From Apteryx mantelli (lineage: Eukaryota; Chordata; Aves; Apterygiformes; Apterygidae): DNA of 64,000 nt. Every line of letters starts with the position of its first letter. Positions within the stretch are counted from its first letter, which is position 1. Positions 39,372 through 51,100 of this stretch are shown here, piece by piece. The notes below the pieces were generated by a model. That model was not told the origin of the DNA. It ran no database searches and saw only the letters and a list, made by a program, of their open reading frames with translations. The translations under genes were made by a program, and so were the position numbers. The stretch is from NCBI RefSeq assembly GCF_036417845.1, contig NC_089983.1, positions 22,287,207 through 22,351,206 on the forward strand, in the 5' to 3' direction.

Positions 39372-42300
39372 CTACAAGAAACAAATGAAACACATAGTTG
39401 AGATACTCATTAAGTAGATATTAACAAGTATTGGAAACTTAACATGAAATCTATTAACATTTATTAAAAGCTCCTTACTGATTCCAAAACAAAAACATAT
39501 ACACATATAAGTAACTCCAAACAAAGATAGAGAGCCCCAACTTAAATATTTGTCTAAGCAAAGCCACTTCATAATTACAAAATACTTCAGACCTAACTAT
39601 ACTAATGTCTTAGAACTAATTACCGGACCCCATTCCTTTGTCCCTTTCAAGACCTTGCTGCATCTCCCTTACATAAAATCCAAATCAAAGACATCTGGGA
39701 TACTAAGATATTGGGTGCCAACTTAAAAATAGATTTTATTTGCAATACAGAGAGGAACTTGACTATATCTTGTAACCAGATTAAAAACACAGTGATGCAG
39801 CAAGCTGTTAGACAGAGGCAGGTATTAGAACATCCCATAGTTTCAGTCATGTTTCTTGTGTACTGTGGAGTTCTTCCGTGAAGGTTTTGGGTAAGCAGGA
39901 TCATGCATAGGAACAGAAAAATCAGCAAAGTTACAGTGTGACTTGCAACAAATCTCTACCTCCCTATCACACTGCTCATACAACTGTATCAGTTGGTACA
40001 ACTATGGTCCCTTAGGTAGGGACTAAGGTGCAAAACCCAGTACTACCAACTTTCTTTAAATTCACAGATGTTCTCCTGGTGGTTAAATTCAGACTCATCT
40101 TGAATTATATACAAAATTAATACTTTTACCCTACTTAAATATTTCCTGAACCACTTTTGAAGCAATTCCATGACACTTTAAAAAGACACTGCAAGTTTTG
40201 TTAAAATATAATGGGCATGAGTTAACAATCGTTAAGATCTAGTGTAGGTTAGGTCACATTTGCAATGCCCAGGCTTTGTGAGGCTGTCATGTTTGTTTGT
40301 CAGACTATGACCTGGCAAAGGCTCACTACAAACTGTCTGCTAGCATCTCCATACTCTGAATAAAGATACTGAAACACAACACAAAATGTGCTCAGATATT
40401 TGAGGCTAAAGAAATATATTCTAGATGCAGTCAGCTTTGCCTGCCCTTAACATGCACAAATTACTCAATGTACATTTTACCCAGAGGAAAAAAAGATCTT
40501 GTAGCTGACAGGGTTCCTTTACAGGAACTTTATGATTTATGTTACAGACCTTGAAGTTCCAATCATCTGGTGTATTAATATACACACAGCAGAAAATGGT
40601 TCCTGCTCCAAAGATCTTACAGTTTAAACAATAAGACAAAGAAGTATGAAATGAAGTATTATACTTGTTGAAGAAATGCTAAGCTAAGACTAGAATGACT
40701 TGCTCAAGTTAACACAAGATTGTGGCAGAGCTAGGATCTGAATCTAAGCTTCTGAATCCCAGCACAATGAATCACAATTTCACTCTTTCTTGCAATGCAA
40801 ATCACATCCCCTTTGCATTGTTTGCTGGATGTTACAATCTCTCTTCCCTTTCTCACATTCTTGGGGGCATGTTTCCTGATCGCACACTGCAACAGAGTGG
40901 AAAGCAGATTTATGTATGTATTTCAATTCATTGCAGAAGTGCCACTGGCAAACTATAAGTCCGCTGCTTCCTTAGTAAGAATAATATGACATTAAAAAAT
41001 TACATTTATGTCACTGCTAATGAAGCAAGTGCTCAAGCTTATCCACTATAGATCTGGGGTAGTTTTTGCTGATTTAATGGGAGTTATTTTAGACATAACC
41101 TACTGTAAGTGAGATCAATATCTAGCAGTGGCACTGAAAGTTAAAAATCATCATTGAAAGTGATTCATTTTTTTCTTTGTTCAGTTCATGCTTTATTTTG
41201 CCATTTCATGTTTCTCTCAAGTTTTCTTTTATGACTGCTCTGTTGTACACTGCCAAAAATTATATAATGATATCAATGGAATAGAACTGAAAACTACTGA
41301 ACATGAATGAACAAGGGCAACAACATTATACCAGTTACCACTGAGCACATTTAGCCTTCCTTGCTAATCCCTGTTGCTTTTTTATACAAAGATGAATTTG
41401 GCACATAATTCCTATTAATTTTGCATTAGATATGGATACAGAATAAAAGCAAGAAATAGACTGCAGATATTAAATTTATCTCTACTTATTAAGAACTCCC
41501 TATTCTGATTCTCATAGCCCAACCTTATTCTACCTAGGAATTGTTTATCGACTTACAAGAACCTGCAAGATTCAAGACCAGGTTTTCCTGGAATTTTTAT
41601 ATGGGGAAAAGTATAATGTCCTTCCACCAAAAGGAAAGAGTAGTTATGTAGTGATTACACAGTCGTCAAAAGACCTCACTGAGAAGAAGCGTAAAGCTTT
41701 AGATGAAGAACCAGGGGCTAACATAGTTTCTTTGGGATCCACTTTACTTTGCAGTGGTGCCAGGGCTTTTGCTTTAAGTAGGAGAAAGGCAGCGATATGG
41801 AGAGATGTTCATGAATGAGCTAAGAGTTCTTTGCAGAACCTGGAAAGGCAAGATTTTAGAAGCTTTGTGATTAGATATTAAACAAACAAACAAAAACTAT
41901 CCCTCATTCATAGCAATATGATTTGATGTGGGTCACCTAACACGCTGTAGTAAATCTGTCTATCTATTTGAAGTCTGGAAGAAGAGGTGAGCTCTGATCA
42001 TTATCAGAATTTGTACCATGGTGTCTACAGACTCGCGTGGTTTTAGTTTTAGAAAACTCCATTCTGTTATGAGTACCAACTGTCAGTAACTTAAGGAACA
42101 GTGCAGGCTTTACTTGCATTCTCTAAGTGCTCTCATACTCCTTCTGTTAACCATGTTTTAGTAATAATTTCCTATATATCATGCTTTCTCTCACCAGCAA
42201 TCCTCTCTCCCTCCCCTACCTTAGGAAATGAAACTATCTCTTTGTAACTACTTACATACAAAAGCACTACAAATTCATTATACAACTTATCATAAGCTTT

Positions 42301-45300
42301 TTCTAACTCTATCTTGACAAAGCAAATAGGAGGATTCAGAACCATCCAGCCATCCCACTTTCCACACACTACTATCACATGCTTCATGAACTGCTCCTTG
42401 AGGACATCTTTTCTATCAATTATGTGATCTTTTGTCCAACTCTTCCATTACAAAGCTATTAATATTGCTGTAAAAGTTTTCAGGAAAACTTCTTTGCTTA
42501 CAGAATAGTAACTAGAACATAAACACCAGAGGCAGAGCAGCAGCACAATTGCAGTTATGAATGGCAAGTCTCATTTAGAAATTAAGTGGAAACCGTAACT
42601 AGAAACCTTAAGAAGGTCATTCAGTGACAATGTGTATCACATAGCTTGTAAATGATGTATGAGAGAAGGAAAGAACACTGTGTGACACAAAGAAAGCTGG
42701 GACAAGATTATCTTCTTTTATCCCAAACTATGTAAATAATGAATATGGTAGATATGGTGGAATAATGCCCAATAAGGTTTGTGTGTCAAGTCATAGTGTT
42801 TATACCAAAGCAAAGGTTGTTATGAAAATACAGTAAGTCTGAATTTTACAAATAGGAGTCAGAGATGATCTTGGTCATATATAGGGCTGCCAAGCAACCC
42901 CAAAAGCAGTCCCTTCACCCCATTTCCTATGTCCCATCTTTTTCAGGATTTTATTAGCAGTTAAAATCACTGTTTGGCTCCAAGACTACAAAGAGTTCTC
43001 TGATAGTCTTTGTACATAACTGTATGTGGTTTCATAGTTGAATGTGTTGCGTCTTCAGTGGACAGTCAAGGAAAAGCACAAGGATGGTGGATGGCAGCTG
43101 ACAAACCGCAGAGACCTATATAGGCCTTACTCATCTTCCTGCTATGTTTTCTTCTAATTCAAAATAACCTCTCTGATGGATTTTTTCCTTTTCCCTCTGT
43201 CAGATATGGTAACTTATATGGGATTTCTTTATCTAAAGGCACACACCACTCCAGCTTTGTTAAAGAAACATGTCTCTATAACATGCAAGTCAGTCATTCT
43301 AAAAAAAGTAATACTGACAGGGAATGGGGATTAATAGCAGGGTCATGTTTTGAGGAATGCTTAGAAATTGCTTGAATTCTCTACTTGAAATGAAAAAAGC
43401 AATGACAAAGGTACTCATTTGGTACCATACTTTCTTTTTTGTTTTAGATTTTAAATAGGGTAATAAATAATCTAAACAGGATAACTAGTAGCATTAATTA
43501 TTCATATACTGTACCTGGATCTTGGCTTTCTCAATAAACTCAAAACATTCTGGGAAGTAGGAGGTGATATCAGTTTCTGGGAGATCCAGAATAGAAATGC
43601 TCTTGTATATAAAGTCATCGAGGAAGGCATTTTGAACTCCGTATGCCACATTTAGAACATGAGTAACCTAAGTCAAAAAAAAAAAAAAAAAAAAAGGAAT
43701 TTTCTGAAGACTGCAAGCAAATGAGCAGTAACAAAGGTAGATTATTCATTAGACATACCTAGATTGTAACTCAAACAACTGCACTGTTCAGTTTTATATA
43801 CATATCCTGTCTACGGTGTGTTTTCTTCCAAGCAAAGTTTTACTGAGTGTTAAAATATATTGTGCTGTATTTCACTTTTCTTCTTTTTTATTAAAACAAA
43901 CTGGCAATTATCATTAGGGCAATGAAGGTATTTCAAGTAGGTAACTTTATATCTACTGAAGCTACTTTGAGTCATACCTTTCTTTTATTTAATGTCTGAT
44001 CACCAGGTAGGTACTCAAAATCTATTTCAGTTTACAAGCAGGAAGCATTGAATTCATCACTGCAGTCTAAACAACTCTGGATGGAACAATTTCCGTTTTA
44101 CAGTACAAAGACATAGTACCCAACAGAAAAAGAAGAATAAATATTAATTTGTCAGATATAGGGAGAAACTGATTAGCTACACTGAATTTGACAGAGAGCT
44201 AAAGTATTGCAGAGAAGTGCCAAGAAATTTAAAGTGACCATAAATACCATAGCATTCAAGGATGAATGTTAATGCCCCAAAATTTAGTGTGACACTGAGA
44301 TCTGCTATCTGAGCATACTCACTGGCACCAACCCAGTCAGACAACCTGGTCAATGAGCTTTAAACCTCCTGCTACAAATCATGTGATTGAAGAGCTCTTT
44401 TATTTCCCCCTCTCATCACAAATGAGAGGAAATGAAACGATCTGTACTCACCCAAACATGCAGACTGAAGTAAGGATTTTAAACAGAAAAGGGAGTTGTC
44501 AGTGTACAGATGGAAAATAAAAGAGAAACCAATGGGAATGACAGCATAGATCACCCCCTAATCCCCCAAATTTCAAAGCTTGCCCTAACCCATCACAGTA
44601 ATGTTCTTTCTACTGACTTACCAGTAAAGTTTATTGGAGCACAAGAATTTCAGAGTAAACTATACTTGCACTTGGCAGAAAAGAGCAAATCTGGCTTCCT
44701 GCCATCTTTGCTCTGTTCAAGGTATGGTAAAGTCATGGATTATTTTAATTTACGTCGAAGTGACATTTAGATGGCAATGGATGCCAGGTCAGTGCATGCC
44801 CTGTCCTGCAGAAGCACAATGGTCTGAAGGCCATATCACCTCATTACCCTAACAGAGAAGAGTAAAAAGATGGATGTTCAGGACAGACTTAAAGTTATTG
44901 TTTTGTTTTTCTCCTTTTAACAATTTCCATAAAAGCAAGTAGGCTTGATTCTGCTAAGCATCTGAACACGTATGGCAAGGCCAGAATCTATTCTATAAAT
45001 AGCGCTAAACAATCTTGAGTCTTGCAGCAAAGCATTTCAACTTCTTGTGAAACTCACATGCATCCATCCATCTGTGAATGGAGCTGCTACAGGAGTTATT
45101 GGTAGCAGCCTTTTAAAAGTATAATTTTAGTATTATTATTGTCCTTAAAGTTACCCGAGAATATATATTTTTAAGACTTTTCCAACTTAAAAAAAAATAC
45201 ACTAACAAGCACTATGTGAGATACGTTTTTATCGCTACGTAGTGCTACCTTATACTTCTTCATTGTCTCCAAATCATGAGCAGCATCCTGCGACCCTGGA

Positions 45301-45769
45301 AAGAGAGTGAGCTTGTTATCACGTGAATTATCACTTCGCATCACGTAGTATCACACCGTCAAGAAGCCCACAGCAGTCAGTAACGGTCACTTCCGAAAGT
45401 CCCGAGACCTTTCTCCCTGGAGCCCATTGAATGTAACGAGTGCAGTAAATTATTTACTGCCTGCGATTAACCGCAACTGTACGGCCAGGGGCGAAGCACA
45501 GATCTTCCCGCGGGCCTCGCCGGCGGCCCCGCGCCCGACTCACCCAGCAGCAGCCAGGGCCGAACGACGCCGACCTGCAGGTCGGAGCTGAGGTCCGGCA
45601 CGTAGCCGCAGCCGCCGCCATCGCCGGGCCCCGTCTCCTCCACCACCTGCACGCAGGCACCGCGCCACGTCTCGATGATCCTCTTCCCCGTCAGCGTCGT
45701 CACCCTGGTGCACTGCTTCCGCAGGTTCGCCCTGGAGAAGCTTCGGATCTCCTCTCCGAGCGAGTGCAT
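39150..45769 (-). CDS. DUSP19: DUSP19, dual-specificity phosphatase 19, complete, 4 coding exons
   Basis: Join on the minus strand: 45544-45769, 45249-45295, 43515-43667, 39150-39371. The total is 648 nt, encoding 215 residues (human 217). It is a cytosolic protein phosphatase of the atypical DUSP group (SKRP1), known to act on and scaffold the JNK pathway through MKK7. The N-terminus is [20 protein letters not shown] and [17 protein letters not shown]. The phosphatase domain runs from about residue 65 to 205, with [15 protein letters not shown], the acid loop ILDLPETDI, and the signature HCNAGVSR (Cys150, Arg156). The catalytic Cys, Arg and acid-loop Asp are present, so it should be active. 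Phases fit at all three junctions. The start ATG is set by similarity to human (MYSLNQEI), since the frame stays open upstream. Confidence 0.97.
39372..43514 (-). other. DUSP19: DUSP19 intron 3
   Basis: GT/AG intron of about 4.1 kb. It contains an ancient MIR-like SINE (40596-40776). The rest is AT-rich with no recognised exon. Confidence 0.88.
40596..40776 (-). mobile_element. MIR-like (CORE-SINE) relic
   Basis: Read on the plus strand, it resembles the reverse complement of the amniote MIR family. GGTTCCTGCTCCAAAGATCT then TACAGTTTAAACAATAAGAC corresponds to the CCAAGGAGCTTACAATCTAA block. GACTTGCTCAAGTTAACACA, GTGGCAGAGCTAGGATCTGA and CTTCTGAATCCCAG correspond to the block with GACTTGCCCAAGGTCACACA and GGCAGAGCNGGGATTTGAAC. 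Diagnostic blocks occur in the right order, so I am fairly sure of the family. It lies within DUSP19 intron 3, in the same orientation as the gene. Confidence 0.8.
43515..43667 (-). CDS. DUSP19: DUSP19 coding exon 3
   Basis: Residues 92-142: [51 protein letters not shown]. It carries the general-acid loop (ILDLPETDI). The acceptor follows a 22-nt uninterrupted T tract. The donor is GTACAG. Confidence 0.96.
43668..45248 (-). other. DUSP19: DUSP19 intron 2
   Basis: GT/AG intron of about 1.6 kb. It begins with GTAGCA and ends in a 22-nt T tract followed by GACTTAG. No transposon was recognised. Confidence 0.88.
43675..43696 (-). repeat. DUSP19: T22 homopolymer in the acceptor of DUSP19 exon 3
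   Basis: Twenty-two consecutive A on the plus strand, hence T22 in the transcript sense, ending 7 nt before the exon. It serves as the polypyrimidine tract of the acceptor and is probably length-variable. Confidence 0.95.
45249..45295 (-). CDS. DUSP19: DUSP19 coding exon 2
   Basis: Only 47 nt, residues 76-91: [16 protein letters not shown]. The acceptor is TCTTTCCAG and the donor GTAGCA. The match to human [16 protein letters not shown] fixes this small exon. Confidence 0.95.
45544..45769 (-). CDS. DUSP19: DUSP19 coding exon 1
   Basis: Residues 1-75: [60 protein letters not shown]. The donor is G|GTGAGT. The open frame continues upstream through the CpG island with a repeat-encoded Arg/Ala/Gly/Ser sequence, which I do not treat as coding. 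Confidence 0.95.
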
Positions 45770-46103
45770 GGCACCGGCAGCAGCCGCTCCGCCGCCCCCC
45801 GGCCCCAACGGCAACGGCAACGGCAGCGCCCGCGCGGCGGCGGCGGCGGCGGCGGCGCGCGCCTCGCTTCGGTTCGCCGCGCCGCGCCTCCCCTCGCCTT
45901 CCTCAGCCCGCTGCTCCGGGCGCCCGCCCATTGGCCCGGCGCGCGCCGCCTCCCATTGGCTGCGGGGCTCTCGGGGGCGCGCGGGGCGCCGGCGCCTCCC
46001 CGCGGCGTCGCTGAGGGAGCGGTAACGGCCTCCCCGCCGGGCGGGCGCGGGCGGGGCGGCAGCGCTGGGCTGCGCCAGCCGCCGTCGTCGTGGTCGTGGT
46101 CGT

Positions 46104-46147
46104 GAGCCGCGAGCCGCGAGCCGCGAGCCGCGAGCCGCGAGCCGCGG
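46104..46147. repeat. (GAGCCGC)6 minisatellite upstream of DUSP19
   Basis: About 6.3 perfect copies of the 7-bp unit GAGCCGC, preceded by a short (GTCGTG)-like array (46083-46103). Because 7 is not a multiple of 3, the array reads the same Arg/Ala/Gly/Ser-type heptapeptide in all frames. This explains the long spurious open frames here. Confidence 0.95.
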
Positions 46148-46190
46148 GAGGGTGGGACGGGGCCGGCCGCTCGGGCGGGCCTGCCTGATT

Positions 46191-47799
46191 GTGACTGTGA
46201 GTTTCTCCATGGAAGCGTGGGGAAAATGTTACAAACAATTACATAGAAAATATTAGAATGTAAAATCACTTTTCTCCCGGCCTACTGGGCCAGTAACCAA
46301 AAAGTAATCAGAATCAGCTTCTTCATTTACCAAAGAGACAAAATAAAGGCAGGCAGGGTACCGCTGTCCTTTCCCTTCTGTTTGTTCCCAAGACACTTCA
46401 TGGCCATACATTGCAGGTATTCTATATAGCCTATAGAGTACTATTTGTAGTGTTATCCCTGTAGTAAAAAGGAATGTTCAGAGCGAAATCTTTGTTTATT
46501 ATAAAGGTAAATGGGAATACTGTTAACTTGTACCACAAATACATTTCAGTTAAAAAAAAAAATCTCCATATCGATTCACAGAATAAAGATGCATTTCTAC
46601 AGTACTTCCCCTCTGATGGTAAAATATCCTTAAAACGTGAGCTGAGAGGATACAGTGACTCTGAAAAGTCTGCGATTATAGCAGCACTGCTCTAGAATAT
46701 GCCTTATAACGGACTTCTGCCCCATGCGAATGAGGCATATTGTTGCCTGAGAGTTTGCAAGACTAAGCTGTAATAGACCCTGTGTAAGATCCTGGTGATT
46801 AAATATTAATAATACAAATACATTTTCTTCTTTAACCTCTGAAGAAGAGTCTCTATTATGTGTGGACACAGAAAAGCGGCTGATTCCATAGTAGTAGATT
46901 TATCTGCCAGGAATGTTTATCATTGTTATAACTACCTTAAACAGCAGGGGTCACTACTAGACATAAAATCTGTGCTATGTTATCAATCTGAATATACTGC
47001 AGACGTTTATAAATAATTAGTATAGTATTAATTAATCTGTCTGTATCATGAGCACTAGATCTGGCTTGACTATTCACAAACACTATTTTTTGTCATGCAG
47101 GTTGCTGTCAAGTTGTTCATACTTTCCTTTACAAGATAGAAGAGAAGATGATTGGTGAGATTAGAGTTTAAAACTGGGATCTCAGTTCACACATGAACAC
47201 TCTTCTCTTGCATGCTTTGCTGAATATAGAAGACTCCTCAAAAGATACAGCAGGAGCTGAACACTCTCTGCTTCATTGGTAGAACGCATTTATGGTATTG
47301 CCAAATCTTTAGTTTGTGAATAAGCTAGTGCATATGCTGCAGAGCTTTAAGCATTCTTTAAGCTCATGGTCCTCTTACTTTGTCTGTGTCAAGAAATTCA
47401 GCAGAGTGTGTTCTAGCAGATTTGGTATAAAGTAAGAAACATATAATGTAGGCATGAATTGCCAAAGAAAACAGCTTGTACACAGTCAGAAAATCCATAT
47501 GACAATATGTCATCTCTCTGTTGTTTTCCTTTCCTTCCACTACTCGTTTAGGCCCAGGTTATACTGCCCTTACTCATCGATGTAAAAGAGCCAGTTTCTG
47601 TCAAAGAAATGATAATCAGACATTCCAGATAGCTGACTTTAAGAAACCAGCCTTGCATTCTGAAGAATGAGGATGGTAGATGGTTGAACTTCGTTATAAA
47701 ATGCACTGAAAATTGAGGGTTGATTGCTTATGTCAATAACTTAACTGAAGAGGAGAATCAAACCCTGCTTAATGTGCTAATAATGTTACATTTCAAACT
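46191..47799. other. intergenic DNA between DUSP19 and NCKAP1, part 1
   Basis: AT-rich DNA without recognised genes. The last few hundred bases (about 47500-47799) may be further decayed CR1 sequence upstream of the recognisable block, but I cannot support that base by base. Confidence 0.5.
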
Positions 47800-48175
47800 G
47801 AAATAACCAGATGACTTTGAGGACTGGAGTAAAAGAAATGGGGCGAAATTCAAAATATTGTTAGTTAATATCTTAACTAACCATACAGGCCTCTGTTGCA
47901 ATCTGGAAGTTTATTAGCTGCAGATAACTGAGAGGGAGAAGAACCTGTGTGCACCAGTTGGTCACAGAATGATTATGAATCATGAATGGAACGTGGTGAT
48001 GAGAAAGGAAAACGTGACCCTAGGATGTGTCAGGAGGCATTTAAAGTAGAGGGAAATAATAATAATGCTATCATATAAGGATCTAATAATCCTTTTCTGG
48101 AATGCATTGTATCTGGGGCTGACCTTATTCAAGAAAGATGCTCTCATATTGAAAGAAGTGCAAAGAACAGCTTAA
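47800..48175 (+). mobile_element. ancient CR1-type LINE fragment
   Basis: The plus strand matches, in order, several blocks of the 3' part of reverse-transcriptase ORF2 from CR1-family LINEs of turtles, crocodilians and birds. They are GAGGACTGGAGTAAAAGAAA (47819-47838), ACTGAGAGGGAGAAGAACCT, GTTGGTCACAGAATGATTAT, CCTAGGATGTGTCAGGAGGC, TTTTCTGGAATGCATTGTAT and TTCAAGAAAGATGCTCTCAT followed by GTGCAAAGAACAGC. The copy is truncated at both ends and heavily mutated, so it is an old relic. I recognise it from memory of the family consensus. Confidence 0.8.
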
Positions 48176-51100
48176 AGCTTAAACTGCTGTATCTTCATTA
48201 GACATTCAACAAAGCACTCAGTAGTACTTGGTCTCAGTGTGGAGGACTGGCTCACTTTCATGCAGTTTGTATCCTGGACACTTTAGGACAGGCAGCTTGT
48301 GCCCACACTGCACTTCAGCAGGAGTAGCCCCTACACACAGTATCTGTTCCACCACCATTTGTGCTGCCACACACACAAGCACTTCTAGCAATGACTTATC
48401 TGCCTCCTACACTCCAGAATGGTGTGCCCACATGATGCGAAGGCCCATACCTGATGCAGATTCTCAGTCTCAAACTTTGCAAAGCTATAAAGATATGATA
48501 CCTGCTCCTGCTGCCATTATTATTGCTGGAAAAGCTGGCAGCTTGGAGTCATGAGCTCAGGATCATTCCTACCCTAAGCAACAAGGCAAGGTGGCACATG
48601 GGAGAATGGCTAGGGAATGACATTCCAAAAAAAAAAAAAAAATCATATTTCCCTTCAGAGACATTGGCTTTGGAACATGTCTATACCCCAACACCATTTC
48701 CCCCGTAGTTTTGGCTGAGAGAGACAACCATTCATTTGTTCTCACCCATTTGATTTAATCCTTCAGACTTGGCATAACCAGCAGTGGATCTACATCTGGT
48801 AGGCATGAAAAGAATATTCTGGAAGAAAACCAGAGTCCCAGCAAAGTGTGAGTGAGATCTGTGGAGAAAGACTTAGCCTCTTCTCCAGCCCCCCTGTGTC
48901 CCATATCCTGAAATGAGGGTGTGGATGTGCACCCTCTTTTATCCGAGTATCCAGTAACATATCTGGAAAATCTGACTTAAGTGGATTGATGACTGGGAAG
49001 TGAATAGTATGTGAACTTAAAAAGCTATTGAAGCGTAGACAAAAGTCTAAAAGGGCATTGTGTGGGGAAGAATGAATTTGTAGCAAAGCCTCTTCTGGAG
49101 CAGGATATGGTGAGGAGTGAAAAGCACGCAAGGATTGTCAGTTTTGTGTGCTGAGATCACTACTTCACCAAGGTAAGCCATATAGGCATAAGAAACTGTA
49201 ATTTTGCCAGTTCTTATGGTTGTTTCTAGGATCACATGGAGAAAGGATAAAGGCAGAGGCAGATCAGTAAGTACACATCACTTTAAAAGTTTGCCATAGT
49301 AGTCTGTCCAAATAAGGAAAGTGATGGGAAGCAGGACCATGTTGAAGGCTATGTACAGGCCTGGAGTTACCAGGACGTTCCTGCGCACACCTATTGCTGC
49401 AGATATTCATACTGTCATCTGGTTGTCAGTGAGCCCAGCTTCAATGTAAGCTGTTACTTTGTTTCTGCGTTTTTTGCCTGTGCCAGCTTGTAACACATTA
49501 GAAGCACTAAACCCAGTTGGCTAAACAATCTGTAGTTACTCTTGTCTGGGAATAGGATGAGGCCAGAAGTGGTGGGAGTCTTCTGGAAATTTCTTTGTGC
49601 TTTGATTCTACGTATTTGTGGTGCCTATTTACTGCTGCAGAAGGTTTCCAGTTGTAGCAGGTAGTATATATCCTAAGTACACGTACATATTCCTTCTTCC
49701 AATACTCTTCCAAATCCAATGACTTTCAATACCAATCAAAACATCCATTAAAGCTGTGCTCCTGACATATGCTAGATCATTCTTGATCAGCTGTATCTAC
49801 CTAGTGTTTCTTCAAATTAAAGCTGCGGGTGGGTGTTAATCAAGCCCAAAAAGAGAGCCACTTCTTCAAGCCTTTGAGTAAGTTTGTAGCCTCAGAGGCT
49901 GAGCTGGTGATCTGACTCTGGCAATGATGTATGAAAGCCCAGTGCCCACTGCAAAAGACTGTAAACAATCAGATGCCTAGGGGTTGCTCCTAAGAACGTT
50001 GGTAAGTCTGTGAACCTACTCCAAGCACTAGCTCCTATCCCTAGCCTCAGGGTAGGCAGCCTTCTTTTTTTATTATTATTTTTATTTTGTGTATTCAAGC
50101 AGCATTGTTTGCTGATACTTAAAAAGTTAGCCTGACCCAGTGTCATGGATGAGTGATGTTTCTACTGGGGTATCTCCTCATATTGCTGCAGGGAAAGTCT
50201 CCCAGAAGCAAAGCCGTGCATATGGGCATGGCCTTATGAACACTTATCAGAGCATTTCTCTCTGCACTCACCACACCTTGTGAGCAATCCATGCAAATGA
50301 GTGGGCTGATTCACTGATCAAAAGATACGTATTTTTATAGTGTGTCACTGACAGTGGTGAATATGAGCACTGGAGAATAGAGCAGACTGCAAAGCCAAAG
50401 TGTTTGATAACCACCATAAGGAGTATCCTTATGGACTCCTTAGGGACTTGTTGATGTGAGGAAGATCTGGCACAACTCATGTCTGTATTACAAAAGTAGA
50501 ATCTGGAGCACATCATGGACTCCTCTGCCATTTGCACTCGGGTTTTTCCTCTCAAGAAGCTCTTTGACTTGCTCCAGTGCAGAGTCATGTGTGAGCTGAA
50601 ATAAATAGATAATGTGCATATGTAGTGTGGATGAACCTTGGTGTAAAACAGGGTGGGTCAGTTCAATAGTAGAGACACAGCTAAAATTAATCAGGGAAAG
50701 AGTCAGTCTATTAAGAGACTAGAAAAACATGACTTACTTCAGCAAAAATATCTGCGCACACACAACACCTTCCACTCAGACTAGCTGTTCTGCAGAGGAG
50801 TAATAGTTAAATGTTCAGTGAGCATGGACCATCAGTCACCAAGGCAATTGTTCTCCACCGTTTGTGTGTCATTTCATTCTAAGAATACTTTCACTTCAGA
50901 AAAATTGACTTAAGAGAAGTTAACTTTGCAATAACGTCTGAAAAGAACCTGTGGAGTTCAAGACCTCTACAGAGAAAGGAAAAGATCTGAGCTTTTCAAA
51001 AGAAATGATGTAATGTAGGTGATCTTCTGTAATGTTCCCAAGGTTTCCAAGTTCTTTGAAACCCAAAGCATAGTTTTCTTTCTCCAGATGAGTTTAAAAA

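Larger units (their letters stand above)
45480..46190 (-). promoter_or_regulatory. DUSP19: DUSP19 CpG-island promoter
   Basis: GC-rich, CpG-dense DNA spans exon 1 and the upstream side. Two inverted CCAAT boxes (plus-strand CCATTGG at 45928-45934 and 45953-45959) lie 25 bp apart, roughly 160-190 bp upstream of the ATG, a spacing typical of NF-Y promoters. No TATA box was seen. A GAGCCGC tandem array lies further upstream at 46104-46147. Confidence 0.7.

Noticed and set aside
45467-46210. 247-codon minus-strand frame as an N-terminally extended DUSP19
   Set aside because: The upstream part is encoded by the CpG island and a 7-bp repeat; the human protein starts at the equivalent of the ATG at 45769.
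48790-49131. 113-codon minus-strand frame as a gene
   Set aside because: It matches no family, shows no repeat of the pattern in neighbouring frames, and has no promoter or splice context.
50268-50588. 106-codon minus-strand frame as a decayed gene or transposase
   Set aside because: Neighbouring frames contain fragments such as VKELLERKNPSANGRG, but I could not tie them to any known family.
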